Assembly (NCBI RefSeq): GCF_000714715.1 | Contig: NZ_JMFO01000004.1 | Location: forward strand, 145,225-209,224 | Source of the DNA: Candidatus Magnetobacterium casense | GTDB lineage: Bacteria; Nitrospirota; Thermodesulfovibrionia; Thermodesulfovibrionales; Magnetobacteriaceae | DNA: 64,000 bases | Direction: 5' to 3' | In this document: piece by piece, positions 27,695-36,820 of the stretch | Position numbering within the stretch: the stretch's first letter is position 1 | How the letters are laid out: each line of letters starts with the position of its first letter | The notes under the pieces: model-generated | The model's input: only the letters and a program-made list of their open reading frames with translations | Database searches by the model: none | Told to the model about the DNA's origin: nothing | Position numbers and translations under genes: made by a program

Positions 27695-29380
27695 ATGAAC
27701 TGGTTTAACAATCTCAGGATGAGTGCAAAGCTGATAGGCGGCTTTGTAGTTGTGGCGTGTATCACGGTAATCGTGGGGACATTCAGCATTGTCAATCTGC
27801 ACAAGATCGATGCTGCGGATACGTTTCTGTATGAAAAGATGACGGTGCCGTTAGGTCAGCTCGGTGAAATAACCGAGAGTTTTCAAAGAGTAAGAATAAA
27901 CCTCAGGGATTTTGTGGAATCAAAAAACGATGCAGAGAGAGATGAAGCTCTTAAAAAAATAAGTGAATTGAGAGACAAAATAGCTAAAACATCCCAGGAG
28001 TTTGAAAAGACGATTGTTACGGATGAAGGGAGAAAGATGTATGAACATTTTTTGGACACCAGAAAGGCCTATGGAGCAGTAATAGATAAAGTCGTAGAGC
28101 TTGACAAGGCAGGAAAAGAGGCAGAGGCATTAGAGATGATGCACAATGAGGGGAAAAAGGCAGCCTTTGAAGAACAGGCCGCAATAGATGCCCTCAAGGA
28201 AAGAAAGCTGACACAGGCCAAAGAGACAGCCGATTCAAACACTGTCCTTGCTAATAAAACAACCAACCTGATTATTGCCATAACGGCGATAGGGTTTATC
28301 ATCGCCATACTATTGGGGATATTCATATCGGGTTCAATAAGCAATCCCTTAAAGGAGGCTGTTGTTGTAGCCGAGGCCATAGCAAACGGCGATCTCACCA
28401 GGCAGATAGACATGGACAGGAAGGATGAGATCGGACAGCTCGTCGGTGCAATGAGCACAATGACCAAGAGATTAAGGGAAGTCATATCGGAGGTCATCAC
28501 GGCGTCACGGCAGGTCTCATCCGGGAGCAATCAGCTCAGTTCCACGGCACAGGAGCTTTCGGAGGGGTCTACGGAGCAGGCGGCGTCGGTGGAGGAAGTA
28601 TCGTCGTCAATGGAGCAGATGGCGGCAAACATCAAGCAGAACGCAGACAATTCCCATGAGACCGAAAAGATAGCCGCCAAGTCCTCACAGGACGCCAGGG
28701 AAAGCGGCACGGTTGTGTCAGACGCTGTTCATGCCATGAAGGAGATCGCCAGCAAGATCACCGTCATCGAAGAGATCGCTCGACAGACCAATCTCCTTGC
28801 CTTAAATGCGGCCATTGAGGCTGCACGGGCAGGTGAGCATGGCAAGGGCTTTGCCGTGGTGGCTGCCGAAGTGAGAAAGCTGGCCGAGCGCAGCCAAAAG
28901 GCGGCCGGTGAGATAGGCCACCTCTCTGAAACCACCGTTGACAAGGCCGAACAGGCAGGTGGCATGTTGAGCAAGCTAGTGCCCGATATACAACGGACGG
29001 CAGAGCTGGTTCAGGAGATAAGTGCCGCAAGCAACGAACAAAACTCAGGTACGGACCAGATAAACAAGGCCATCCAACAACTTGACCAGGTCATACAGCA
29101 AAACGCCTCCGCATCTGAGGAGATGGCATCCACGGCAGAGGAGCTATCCGCTCAGGCCGAACAACTGCAAACGTCCATATCGTTCTTCAGGCTGGACCAA
29201 GGTCATGGTGGCAGGAGAGATACACAACAGCCGGTGACAAAGCCGACAATGAAGCCCAGACAATTAGCCCATATAGCACCTCCCAAAAAGGTTGCTGCTC
29301 CCAAAAAGGCCGCCAGGAGTGCCGACATACGATTGCCGGAAGAAACATCCGATGCAGACTCGGAATTTGAGAAATTTTAA
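27695..29380 (+). CDS. methyl-accepting chemotaxis protein (4HB sensor, HAMP, MCP signal domain)
   Basis: 561 residues from ATG 27695, which has AGGAGGATCAAGCA upstream; the frame open from 27614 is leader. TM1 is about 12-32, a four-helix-bundle periplasmic sensor to about 190, TM2 about 195-218 ([18 protein letters not shown]), HAMP to about 270, then a cytoplasmic coiled coil with the CheA/CheW-binding tip [20 protein letters not shown]. Glutamine/glutamate-rich methylation helices flank it. The C-terminal ~60 residues are a Lys/Pro-rich tail without a CheR-binding pentapeptide. It begins the chemotaxis locus and is the only transmembrane receptor in it. Confidence 0.95.
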   Translation: MNWFNNLRMSAKLIGGFVVVACITVIVGTFSIVNLHKIDAADTFLYEKMTVPLGQLGEITESFQRVRINLRDFVESKNDAERDEALKKISELRDKIAKTSQEFEKTIVTDEGRKMYEHFLDTRKAYGAVIDKVVELDKAGKEAEALEMMHNEGKKAAFEEQAAIDALKERKLTQAKETADSNTVLANKTTNLIIAITAIGFIIAILLGIFISGSISNPLKEAVVVAEAIANGDLTRQIDMDRKDEIGQLVGAMSTMTKRLREVISEVITASRQVSSGSNQLSSTAQELSEGSTEQAASVEEVSSSMEQMAANIKQNADNSHETEKIAAKSSQDARESGTVVSDAVHAMKEIASKITVIEEIARQTNLLALNAAIEAARAGEHGKGFAVVAAEVRKLAERSQKAAGEIGHLSETTVDKAEQAGGMLSKLVPDIQRTAELVQEISAASNEQNSGTDQINKAIQQLDQVIQQNASASEEMASTAEELSAQAEQLQTSISFFRLDQGHGGRRDTQQPVTKPTMKPRQLAHIAPPKKVAAPKKAARSADIRLPEETSDADSEFEKF

Positions 29381-29407
29381 GACAAGCATCTCAGGCATGC
29401 GTATTTT

Positions 29408-29703
29408 GTATCCTCTTTAAAAAGCAGGGTAATTTTTATTTCACGGTTAAAAGGCATGGATTCCTGCTTTCGCAGGAATGACAGTTACAGCGGTTTTTCA
29501 AGTGTGTCATTCTTGGCTTGACCAGGAATCCAGGATGCGTAAAGGTATAGTTACCATGAGATATGAGCCTCTTGCAAAAGTACATGTTATGTAAAATATA
29601 GCAAAAAGCTCATTTTGTAAGTGGCTGATATTAAATGATATTTTGGGGGCACTATAATTGCTTGATTTGAGATTTGCAAGAGGCTCATATATAAAGAAGA
29701 TAC
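29408..29703. mobile_element. MITE-like element, copy 2, interrupted by a second element
   Basis: The left end GTATCCTCTTTAAAAAGC and the internal hairpins match copy 1. The right end is AAGAAGATAC. Between GTTACCATGAGATA and TATAAAGAAGATAC it carries a foreign segment (see 29561-29690) that the other two copies lack. Without that insert its length would be about 168 bp, like the others. Confidence 0.8.
29561..29690. mobile_element. nested 124-bp inverted-repeat element inside MITE copy 2
   Basis: The segment begins TGAGCCTCTTGCAAA (29564) and ends TTTGCAAGAGGCTCA (29687), a perfect 15-bp inverted repeat, flanked by TA-rich sequence that looks duplicated (ATA/TATA). The interior has no ORF. 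TA-flanked short inverted repeats are typical of elements moved by IS630/Tc1-type transposases; none is seen here. A partial match to one end occurs near 40452 (TTTTGCAAGAGGTTC). Confidence 0.72.
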
Positions 29704-29887
29704 CGTATTTTTTCCTATTGCCAAGTGGTAGTGAAGGTGTACGCTTGAAGTGAAGCTGATGTTCGTGCCTGATGCTTTTTCACGGCCAAGTTGACAAAAT
29801 CAACCTGATTGAATCAATATAGTATGTGGAGCAAATTGCAGGAAGATACAGGTGTAGATAACCGGCTATAAACGGCAAGAGGAAGAG

Positions 29888-30184
29888 ATGGATAAATATA
29901 AGAAAGATGCACAGCATCCGGCCAAAGCGGCCTTTGAGGCATTCAACAAGATATGTGAGGAGTTTGAGCAGACACGGGTTGAACGTATCAGGTGCTGGGA
30001 GTACTTCAAGTGTGAGCAGGCAAAGACGGGGAGTTGCTCTGCCTTTACGAAGTCTGCCGGTAGACGTTGCTGGCTGGTGGCCGGTACGTTGAGCGGAACG
30101 GAACCTGACTGTCCACGTGCCAAGGCGCTCAAAAGCTGCAAGGAATGCGAGTTCTATCAAAAGATTAAAAAAGGTGAGTTCTGA
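29888..30184 (+). CDS. two-CW domain protein (cysteine-rich, chemotaxis-associated)
   Basis: 98 residues. The cysteine pattern is RCWEYFKC, then GSC, then RRCWLVAGTLSG, then DCP, then SCKECEFY: two CW motifs with eight cysteines, as in two-CW domain proteins. The domain also occurs fused to MCPs in Geobacter-type genomes. Cysteine spacing suggests a metal or Fe-S site, which could sense redox state, but no function is established. AGAGGAAGAG precedes the ATG. It lies between the MCP and the rest of the chemotaxis genes. Confidence 0.78.
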   Translation: MDKYKKDAQHPAKAAFEAFNKICEEFEQTRVERIRCWEYFKCEQAKTGSCSAFTKSAGRRCWLVAGTLSGTEPDCPRAKALKSCKECEFYQKIKKGEF

Positions 30185-30261
30185 TACGTGATGAGGTTGT
30201 TTAACATGCCCTGTGTACGGCAGTAATGTCGGTGCAATGAAACGGGAAAAGGAGGTTTAAA

Positions 30262-30645
30262 ATGTCTAAAACGATTGAACTGTATAATTTGCTAAAGGAC
30301 AAGATAGGTGAAGAAGCTACAAGTGTTTTGATTAATGCCTTTGATGAAGGAACGGAAAAAGCCAAGACTGAAGCGGCTACAAAGGCCGATTTGCAAGTGT
30401 TGAAAGCGGATACAAAGGCCGATGTGCAAGTGTTGAGAACAGAGCTGAAAACAGATATACAAGCGTTGAGAACAGAGATGCAAGCGTTGAGGACAGAGCT
30501 GCAGGTGTTTAAAACAGATATAGAGGGAAAGTTGGAGGCAAAGTTGGCTGAACTAAAGGCTGATATTCTCAAATGGACATTCCTGTTCTGGACGGGACAG
30601 TTGGTAGCCATGGCCGCATTGCTCAAGTTTTTTGGCGGACATTAG
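30262..30645 (+). CDS. coiled-coil protein with C-terminal membrane anchor (copy 1)
   Basis: 127 residues. The N-terminal helix (MSKTIELYNLLKDKIGEEAT) is followed by heptad-like repeats of TKADLQVL, TKADVQVL, RTELKTDIQAL type (about 35-95) and a C-terminal hydrophobic segment (LFWTGQLVAMAALLKFF). This matches DUF1640-like coiled-coil proteins. AAAGGAGG precedes the ATG. A second, shorter copy follows directly. It is probably a membrane-tethered oligomer; its role is unknown. Confidence 0.72.
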   Translation: MSKTIELYNLLKDKIGEEATSVLINAFDEGTEKAKTEAATKADLQVLKADTKADVQVLRTELKTDIQALRTEMQALRTELQVFKTDIEGKLEAKLAELKADILKWTFLFWTGQLVAMAALLKFFGGH

Positions 30646-30680
30646 AGTTCATCGCCAAAGTAGGGAAAGGGAGATTTAAA

Positions 30681-30998
30681 ATGTCTAAAACTATTGAACT
30701 GTATAATTTGCTCAAAGACAAGATAGGTGAAGAAGCTACAAAGGTTTTGATTGACACCTTTGATGAAGTATCGGAAAAAGCCAAGACTGAAGCGGCTACA
30801 AAGGCCGATTTGCAAATGTTGAAATCAGAGACGAAGGCCGATTTGCAAGTGTTGAGAACAGAGATGCAAGCGTTTAAGACGGAAATAGAGGCAAAATTGG
30901 CTGAACTAAAGGCTGATATTCTCAAATGGACATTCCTGTTCTGGACGGGACAGTTGGTAGCCATGGCCGCATTGCTCAAATTTTTTGGCGGACACTAG
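30681..30998 (+). CDS. coiled-coil protein with C-terminal membrane anchor (copy 2)
   Basis: 105 residues from ATG 30681 (AAAGGGAGA upstream); an earlier in-frame start at 30573 lies inside copy 1 and is rejected. It has the same N-terminal helix (IELYNLLKDKIGEEATKVLI) and the same membrane end (WTFLFWTGQLVAMAALLKFF) but lacks about 22 residues of the heptad repeats. The nucleotide sequence of the last ~110 bp is nearly identical to copy 1, indicating recent tandem duplication with repeat contraction. Confidence 0.72.
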   Translation: MSKTIELYNLLKDKIGEEATKVLIDTFDEVSEKAKTEAATKADLQMLKSETKADLQVLRTEMQAFKTEIEAKLAELKADILKWTFLFWTGQLVAMAALLKFFGGH

Positions 30999-31014
30999 AG
31001 TTCATCGCTTAACC

Positions 31015-32883
31015 ATGCAAAGCAGCAGAGACGTCGTACCCGTAACTCCAAACAAGGCAGCGTTGCTTCAAAAAACCTCCGGAGCGCCCGCCGGCATCAA
31101 AGCAATAGATGCAAAGTTGCACCACATGAGCAAGGAGTTGACCACCATCTCAAAGGATACCGAAAACGAATTCCTTGACTTGGGAGTAAAACTCCAGAAC
31201 TTTTCAATCTCCTGTGATACCAACAGCCAACAAGCCGCCACTATGGTGCAATCCATAGAAAGTGGCAGTGGCTTTAGCGCCGTGGCCTTGATGGACCTCT
31301 TTATGGAGGTCTATCGCGAGATCGAAACCAGCGGCAACATCACCATCAACACGAGAGCCAGTCTGGCAACGCTCAATGACGACCTGCAAAAGATACCTGC
31401 CCTGACGCTATTCCTGAAGAAACTCGCCCACTCCATTACGGTCATAGGCACCCTGATACGGATAGAGACCGCACGCATAGCAGAGGCAGACTTTAACGTT
31501 ATGACGGGAGAGGTTGACAGACTCGCCAGCCAGATCGCCCAGGGTACGCAGGAGATAAATACCTCCATAAAGGAGTCCAATACCTACGTGCAGACTATCT
31601 GCGCAAACATGGAGCCGTTCATAGATGCCTTTGATGCAAACCTCAACACAGCGAAAGAGCGGATTGAACATATCGTCTCCGACCTCAGCTACATGGACAA
31701 ACAGGCCAAGTGGTTGTGTGAGCGCATTGGCACCCGGGCATCTGAAATAACCCCACAGATAGGGCATATTGTCTCCTCCCTGCAGTTTCACGATATGACA
31801 AGGCAGCAGATTGAACACGTCTGTGAGGCATTTGAGGATATATTAATAAAGGTAGACAGCCACTCCTCTGATGACGAAAAGGATATAATCATCTTACACA
31901 GATGGGCCGTGGACGCATTAAAGATTCAGGTGGCACAACTCAATCTGGTGATGCAGCAAACAGAACAGGCCTTCGACGGTATATCAAGGCCGCTGCTGCG
32001 AATATCGGAGTTGGTTGAGGCCCAGGCAGAGGATGCCAACTTACTCCTGGAGGAGGAACAGAGCGGCAAGAATAAACTCCTGGCTGTCGGCACGGTGCTT
32101 GACGCCCTTGTCAACATCCTTACCGTTGCCAACAACATGACGCAGGATGTGATGACCTACGTCAACCTTACGGCCGGGAAACTGGAGGGCTTGACCTCCC
32201 AGGTGGCCAGCATCGAGACCATCAGCGAAAGCATAAACCTCCTGGCCCTCAATGCCATAATAAAGGTGTCACGCATCGGGGCAAGCGCCAAGGGTCTCAA
32301 TGTGTTAGCTGAGGAGATCAGCAAACTCTCCACCAACGCCAAGGGTAAGATCGCAGACGGCACCGCCGTCATAAACGCCATACTGGCAATGACATCGGAC
32401 TTCAAGGGCACCCTGAGTGCTCATCTGACCCAACAGGTGGAGTCCTCCGTACAACTGGCCAAACAAACCCGGCAAGCCATTAGCGAACTGCTTGCAAGTG
32501 ACGAGCAGCTCATAAGATCAATGAACGAAATATCAAAAGGGACAAAAAAGCTCAAAACGGAGATAGAAAAGGTCGTAGCAGGTATCACGTTTGAAAAGAT
32601 CACCAAAGATCGCCTGTCAAGCGTCATTGGTGCCATAGAGCAATTAATCGTTGATATAACTGCATCGATCCCCGAGCATGATGAAAACGACATAGAGTAT
32701 GCCCCCGACCTGACTGACATGCTAAAACGCTACACCATGCAGTCGGAGCGCATCATGCACGAAATGGCCCTGGCCGGCGAAGAGGCCTCACATCCCTCCG
32801 GCACGGAACTCGACATGTGGGGCGATGGCAGCACGGACAAAAAAGACGACGACTCAATGGGTGACAACGTTGAGCTGTTCTGA
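31015..32883 (+). CDS. soluble MCP-like signalling protein with degenerate signalling tip
   Basis: About 622 residues from ATG 31015 (TTG 30985 also possible; no strong Shine-Dalgarno for either). No membrane segment is seen. Long helical regions include SSLQFHDMTRQQIEHVCEAF, a QF.D.TRQ motif resembling CheZ and related chemotaxis helices, and ISESINLLALNAIIKVSRIG, which parallels the MCP tip ([19 protein letters not shown]) but replaces the conserved Glu/Ala-Ala/Arg positions. The C-terminus is acidic. It stands upstream of STAS-cheY-cheA, so it probably acts in this chemosensory array as a cytoplasmic receptor or regulator. Confidence 0.78.
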   Translation: MQSSRDVVPVTPNKAALLQKTSGAPAGIKAIDAKLHHMSKELTTISKDTENEFLDLGVKLQNFSISCDTNSQQAATMVQSIESGSGFSAVALMDLFMEVYREIETSGNITINTRASLATLNDDLQKIPALTLFLKKLAHSITVIGTLIRIETARIAEADFNVMTGEVDRLASQIAQGTQEINTSIKESNTYVQTICANMEPFIDAFDANLNTAKERIEHIVSDLSYMDKQAKWLCERIGTRASEITPQIGHIVSSLQFHDMTRQQIEHVCEAFEDILIKVDSHSSDDEKDIIILHRWAVDALKIQVAQLNLVMQQTEQAFDGISRPLLRISELVEAQAEDANLLLEEEQSGKNKLLAVGTVLDALVNILTVANNMTQDVMTYVNLTAGKLEGLTSQVASIETISESINLLALNAIIKVSRIGASAKGLNVLAEEISKLSTNAKGKIADGTAVINAILAMTSDFKGTLSAHLTQQVESSVQLAKQTRQAISELLASDEQLIRSMNEISKGTKKLKTEIEKVVAGITFEKITKDRLSSVIGAIEQLIVDITASIPEHDENDIEYAPDLTDMLKRYTMQSERIMHEMALAGEEASHPSGTELDMWGDGSTDKKDDDSMGDNVELF

Positions 32884-32906
32884 CGATATATATAAGGAGG
32901 TTTTTT

Positions 32907-33131
32907 ATGACGGAAATAACTTTCATAGAGGAAAAAGAAGAAAACTCAGGTAGTTTCGGAGGCTATAACGCTCGTGCGGAAGGATATTCTATATTCACGC
33001 AGGGTGAGACAATGGATGAATTGAAAGAAAACATAAAAGACGCCCTCAGTTGTCATTTTGATAATGAAGAAGATATACCTCAGATAATAAAGCTCCATAT
33101 AGTATCCGAAGAGACTTTTGCTTATGCCTAA
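32907..33131 (+). CDS. hicB: HicB-type antitoxin
   Basis: 74 residues. GGYNARAEGYSIFTQGETMDELKENIKDAL is split by family logic into the HicB-like core: a short strand, GYS..TQG.T..E...NI..A. It lacks a C-terminal DNA-binding domain. AAGGAGG lies upstream. The next gene starts 8 nt before its end. HicB proteins normally bind and inhibit the HicA ribonuclease. The pair lies inside the chemotaxis gene set, in the same direction. Confidence 0.82.
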   Translation: MTEITFIEEKEENSGSFGGYNARAEGYSIFTQGETMDELKENIKDALSCHFDNEEDIPQIIKLHIVSEETFAYA

Positions 33132-33291
33132 TCTCCCAAGAAATATGTCAGGTAAAGAATTTGCGAAACTACTGAGAAAATATGAATACAAGATAACAAG
33201 ACAAAGAAGTAGTCATATAAGAGTAGTAAATAGTTTTACAGGTTTAGCAAATCATGTTACAATACCGAATCATTCTGCGATTAATATATAA
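33124..33291 (+). CDS. hicA: HicA-type toxin, short
   Basis: 55 residues from ATG 33124, overlapping the hicB stop. MSGKEFAKLLRKYEYKITRQ and SSHIRVVN match HicA (SGKE..K.L...G....RQ.GSH), with the catalytic His at 31. VTIPNHSAINI then ends abruptly, whereas typical HicA continues with a helix (GTLxxILR). It was too short for usual ORF cut-offs. The missing C-terminal helix suggests a truncated, possibly inactive toxin. Confidence 0.7.
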   Translation: MPNLPRNMSGKEFAKLLRKYEYKITRQRSSHIRVVNSFTGLANHVTIPNHSAINI

Positions 33292-33342
33292 TGATAGAAT
33301 TTATAGAAAAAAATGCACTAAATCGCTTGGAGGACATTTAAG

Positions 33343-33654
33343 ATGGAATTTACGATAAAGACACCCAACAAAGAGGGGCTGGTGACGCTGGATGAGGAAC
33401 TGACTATACAGAACGCCGTGGAAATAAGGACTGTGCTCATGAAGGCTATCGGCAGCGTAAGTCATACCGTTCTGGATATGAAGGACGTTGTCTCCGTGGA
33501 CGTGTCGTTCCTTCAGATCGTAGTTGCGGCGTTGCACAGTGCCGAGGCGTCAAGGAAGACCATAGGAGTTGTCAACAGCGCACAGGCATTCAGAGACGTG
33601 GTTGAGCAGAGTGGCTTTACACACGTCGTTAAGAATCTGTTGAACGAAAAATAA
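33343..33654 (+). CDS. STAS-domain protein (anti-anti-sigma-like)
   Basis: 103 residues, a single STAS domain. VSVDVSFLQIVVAALHSAEA fits the conserved D-x-S...L segment, with D53 and S55 as candidate phosphorylation-site residues. TTGGAGGAC precedes the ATG. It lies just upstream of cheY-cheA. Chemotaxis-linked STAS proteins are found in several non-enteric systems, possibly as adaptors, but the partner here is unknown. Confidence 0.85.
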   Translation: MEFTIKTPNKEGLVTLDEELTIQNAVEIRTVLMKAIGSVSHTVLDMKDVVSVDVSFLQIVVAALHSAEASRKTIGVVNSAQAFRDVVEQSGFTHVVKNLLNEK

Positions 33655-33689
33655 GAAAAATTATTGTTAGAGATAAGGAGGGTTATATT

Positions 33690-34055
33690 ATGGGCAAGAC
33701 TATAATGACGGTGGATGACTCGGCAAGTATCAGACAGATGGTTAGTTTTACCCTCAAGGGAGCGGGGTATACCGTTGTTGAGGCCGTTGATGGTAAGGAC
33801 GCACTGGTTAAGCTCGGTACAAACACGGTGCAGATGATTATAACCGACCTCAATATGCCCAACCTCGACGGCATAGGACTCATACGTGCCGTGAGGGCCA
33901 ATCCGGCTTTTAAGTTCATACCAATAGTCATGCTCACCACGGAGTCGCAGGACACCAGGAAGCAGGAAGGCAAGTCCGCCGGGGCCACGGGCTGGATCGT
34001 CAAACCATTCAAGCCGGAACAACTCCTGGCGGTCATAAAGAAGGTGCTCGGATGA
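33690..34055 (+). CDS. cheY: CheY-type response regulator
   Basis: 121 residues, a stand-alone receiver. Acidic pair D9/D10 in TVDDSASIRQM, phosphoacceptor D53 in MIITDLNMPNLDG, Thr/Ser in MLTTES and Lys in WIVKPFKP. AAGGAGGG lies upstream. Its stop overlaps the cheA start (ATGA). It should receive phosphate from CheA and act on the motor. Confidence 0.94.
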   Translation: MGKTIMTVDDSASIRQMVSFTLKGAGYTVVEAVDGKDALVKLGTNTVQMIITDLNMPNLDGIGLIRAVRANPAFKFIPIVMLTTESQDTRKQEGKSAGATGWIVKPFKPEQLLAVIKKVLG

Positions 34056-36184
34056 GCGACGAGGGACTTGATAAGGGCAGAGAGATATTCACGGAGGAGG
34101 CCAATGAGCTTCTAACCGAACTAGAGACGTCGTTACTGGAACTTGAGGAAACCCCCACGGACGAGGAGCTTATCGGGCGCGTGTTCAGGGCCATGCACAC
34201 GATAAAAGGCTCCGGGGCAATGTTCGGCTTTGAGGACATCGCTCACTTCACCCACGAGGTTGAGACCGCCTTTGATATGGTCAGAACCGGCAAGATGCTC
34301 GTTACCAAGGAACTGATGGACCTCACCCTGCGCGCAAGAGACCAGATACGTGCCATGCTCGATGGCACCTCCGTCGATGAGGCCGTATCAAATGAAATCA
34401 TCGCCGCCCTGAGGGCACTGATGGTTGGCTCGGTTGTGGAGGCTGAGGAGCCTCAGGGAGAAGAGACCGATGAGCAGCAGAAGCCGCCCAGAGCAGAACT
34501 CAAAAAAGAGGAGGACGAGTCGGTAACCTACCGCATCCGTTTCAAGCCGCACAAGGAGCTGTTCCTGACGGGTTCAAATCCGCTGCTGATGCTTAACGAG
34601 CTGCGTGAACTGGGCAACTGCGTGGTTATTGCCCAGACTGACGCCGTCCCTGACCTCAGCGCCATTGACGCCGAGGCGTGCTACACCTCCTGGGATATAG
34701 TGCTGACCACCACCGCAGCCCAAAACGCCATAAAAGACGTCTTTATATTTGTACAGGACATCTGTGACCTGAGCGTTGAGGTCATAGAGGCAGACAGTCA
34801 TATGTTGGAGGAGGAGAGGCACCTCAAACTCGGTGAAATACTGATATCACGCGGTGACGTCTCCCTGGCAGAGCTGCAGAAGGTACTGGGTAAGCAGAAG
34901 CGCGTCGGAGAGATACTCGTAGACTCCGGTATCGTTAAAGAGGACCAGATACAGTCGGCCCTGGTAGAGCAGCAACACATCAAGGAAGTCCGTCAGCAGC
35001 GTGCCAAGCAGGAGTCGATGGCCAGCATCCGGGTGCCATCGGAGAAGCTCGACGGCCTGGTAGACCTCGTCGGCGAACTCGTTACCGTCCAGGCGCGTCT
35101 GACGCAGACCTCCGCCGCCTTTGGGGATTCCGTGCTGTCGCTGATAGCCGAAGAAGTAGAACGCATCACCTGGGAACTCAGAGACAGAACCATGGGCATA
35201 CGCATGATGCCTATTGGCGGAACCTTCAGCAAGTTCAAACGCCTGGTACGAGACCTCTCCAGCGAACTGGGCAAGGATATCGTTATGACCACCGACGGCG
35301 CCGAAACCGAACTGGATAAGACCGTCATAGAAAAACTCAACGACCCGTTGGTTCACATCATCAGAAACAGCATCGACCACGGAATCGAATCCCCCGAGGT
35401 ACGCGTAAAGGCCGGTAAACCAAGACACGGCACCGTACACCTGGCCGCAGGACACTCCGGGGCAAACGTCGTGATCCAGATCGACGACGACGGCGCCGGA
35501 CTTGACACGGAGGCAATACTCAACAAGGCCATCAAAAACGGCCTCATCACACCGGAGACCGAACTCTCTGAAAGGGAGATTTTTTCGCTAATCTTTGAGC
35601 CGGGCTTTTCCACCGCCAAGAACGTCACAAGCGTCTCGGGCAGGGGCGTGGGGATGGACGTCGTAAAGAAAAACATAATGGCCCTCCGGGGCACCGTTGA
35701 CATAAAGAGCAAAAAGGGCGTCGGTTCAAGCATAACGCTGAAACTGCCCCTCACCCTGGCCATCATAGACGGACTGCTGGTCAAGATCAGCGATGACTTT
35801 TATGTCATCCCCCTGTCGGTGGTGCATGAGTGTGTGGAGTTGACACGCGAGGACATCGAAAAGTCACACGGACGGCATATCTCCTACGTTCGTGGGGCCA
35901 TAGTGCCCTATATACGCCTGCGCGAGTACTTCATGCTCGATTCCCCGGTGCCGGAGGTGGAGCAGATAGTGATCACGGAGGTGGATGACCAGAGGGTCGG
36001 CTTTGTTGTGGATTACGTGATCGGTGAGCATCAGACGGTTATCAAGTCCCTCGGAAAGCTGTATAAGACCATCGAAGGCGTCTCCGGGGCAACCATCCTG
36101 GGAGATGGCACCGTGGCGCTCATCGTCGATGCCCCCAAGCTCGTCAGTGCCGTGAAACTCGATGGCGTGGAGGCCGTTCAGTGA
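34052..36184 (+). CDS. cheA: chemotaxis histidine kinase CheA
   Basis: 710 residues. P1/Hpt domain with His49 in FRAMHTIKGSG; a variable region to about 250; a segment LKLGEILISRGDVSLAEL plus RVGEILVDSGIVKEDQI (about 255-310) that looks like paired MshEN/GspE-type helices; dimerisation domain (ASIRVPSEKLDGLVDLVGEL); HATPase with HIIRNSIDHGIE, DDDGAGLD, FEPGFSTA and GRGVGMDVVKKNI; C-terminal CheW-like domain. P2 is not clear. It overlaps cheY by 4 nt. It phosphorylates CheY and CheB. Confidence 0.96.
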   Translation: MSDEGLDKGREIFTEEANELLTELETSLLELEETPTDEELIGRVFRAMHTIKGSGAMFGFEDIAHFTHEVETAFDMVRTGKMLVTKELMDLTLRARDQIRAMLDGTSVDEAVSNEIIAALRALMVGSVVEAEEPQGEETDEQQKPPRAELKKEEDESVTYRIRFKPHKELFLTGSNPLLMLNELRELGNCVVIAQTDAVPDLSAIDAEACYTSWDIVLTTTAAQNAIKDVFIFVQDICDLSVEVIEADSHMLEEERHLKLGEILISRGDVSLAELQKVLGKQKRVGEILVDSGIVKEDQIQSALVEQQHIKEVRQQRAKQESMASIRVPSEKLDGLVDLVGELVTVQARLTQTSAAFGDSVLSLIAEEVERITWELRDRTMGIRMMPIGGTFSKFKRLVRDLSSELGKDIVMTTDGAETELDKTVIEKLNDPLVHIIRNSIDHGIESPEVRVKAGKPRHGTVHLAAGHSGANVVIQIDDDGAGLDTEAILNKAIKNGLITPETELSEREIFSLIFEPGFSTAKNVTSVSGRGVGMDVVKKNIMALRGTVDIKSKKGVGSSITLKLPLTLAIIDGLLVKISDDFYVIPLSVVHECVELTREDIEKSHGRHISYVRGAIVPYIRLREYFMLDSPVPEVEQIVITEVDDQRVGFVVDYVIGEHQTVIKSLGKLYKTIEGVSGATILGDGTVALIVDAPKLVSAVKLDGVEAVQ

Positions 36185-36222
36185 GTCTATGACATAGATA
36201 ATTTGTATAAGGAGGCTGAGAC

Positions 36223-36444
36223 ATGTCTGCAACAATAAAGGCCAAGTATTTTCAGGGTGGATTTATCCCCTTGGAGAAGGTTGAGTTTCAGGATAATGAG
36301 GAATTGATTATCATGTCAAGGGCTGAATATCTTGAACTCCTGGAAGATCTAGAAGACCTTGCCGCTATTGAGCAGAGAAAAGACGATCCTCTGCTATCCA
36401 TGGAGGAAGCAGAAAGGCAATTAAAGCCTGATGGCCTGCTATAA
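36223..36444 (+). CDS. orphan antitoxin-like protein (DUF104/AF2212-like N-terminus)
   Basis: 73 residues. The first 25 residues (TIKAKYFQGGFIPLEKVEFQ) match the DUF104/AF2212-like small antitoxins; the remainder is acidic and helical (RAEYLELLEDLEDLAAIEQR). AAGGAGGC lies upstream. No toxin (PIN or RelE) follows it directly. It may be a solitary antitoxin left in the chemotaxis operon. Confidence 0.6.
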   Translation: MSATIKAKYFQGGFIPLEKVEFQDNEELIIMSRAEYLELLEDLEDLAAIEQRKDDPLLSMEEAERQLKPDGLL

Positions 36445-36544
36445 AATCTTACGAAATGATTTACAAGGTTTACTTACAGGATAAAACAATAGTTATATAC
36501 AAATCATGTTAAAATTAATGTACCGTTAAACAAAAGGAGGTAAC

Positions 36545-36820
36545 ATGGCCGTAGAGACAGTACAAGAGCAAATGCAAGAACAAGAACAAGAGCAAGAAGA
36601 AGATATAGATTTTCTACAGATCAAGGGATATATAACGGACAGTCAAGGAAATAAGATATCCGCCATTGTTGACATTGAGGAGTTAAGACGTGTAGGGGAA
36701 TTGATAGAGTATCATTACTGTATGAGGATACTGGCGGAGAGAAAAGACGAACCCACCTATGATTTTGAGGAGTATAGTGAAAAAAGGAGGGCGGAATTTA
36801 ATGCACAAACTGATACATAG
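36545..36820 (+). CDS. antitoxin partner of the RelE-type toxin
   Basis: 91 residues. A Gln/Glu-rich N-terminus (EQMQEQEQEQEEDIDF) precedes a compact region (IKGYITDSQGNKISAIVDIEE) and an acidic helix. AAAGGAGG precedes the ATG. The toxin gene starts inside its last codons. Position and composition support antitoxin; the sequence is not one I can name more precisely. Confidence 0.65.
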   Translation: MAVETVQEQMQEQEQEQEEDIDFLQIKGYITDSQGNKISAIVDIEELRRVGELIEYHYCMRILAERKDEPTYDFEEYSEKRRAEFNAQTDT

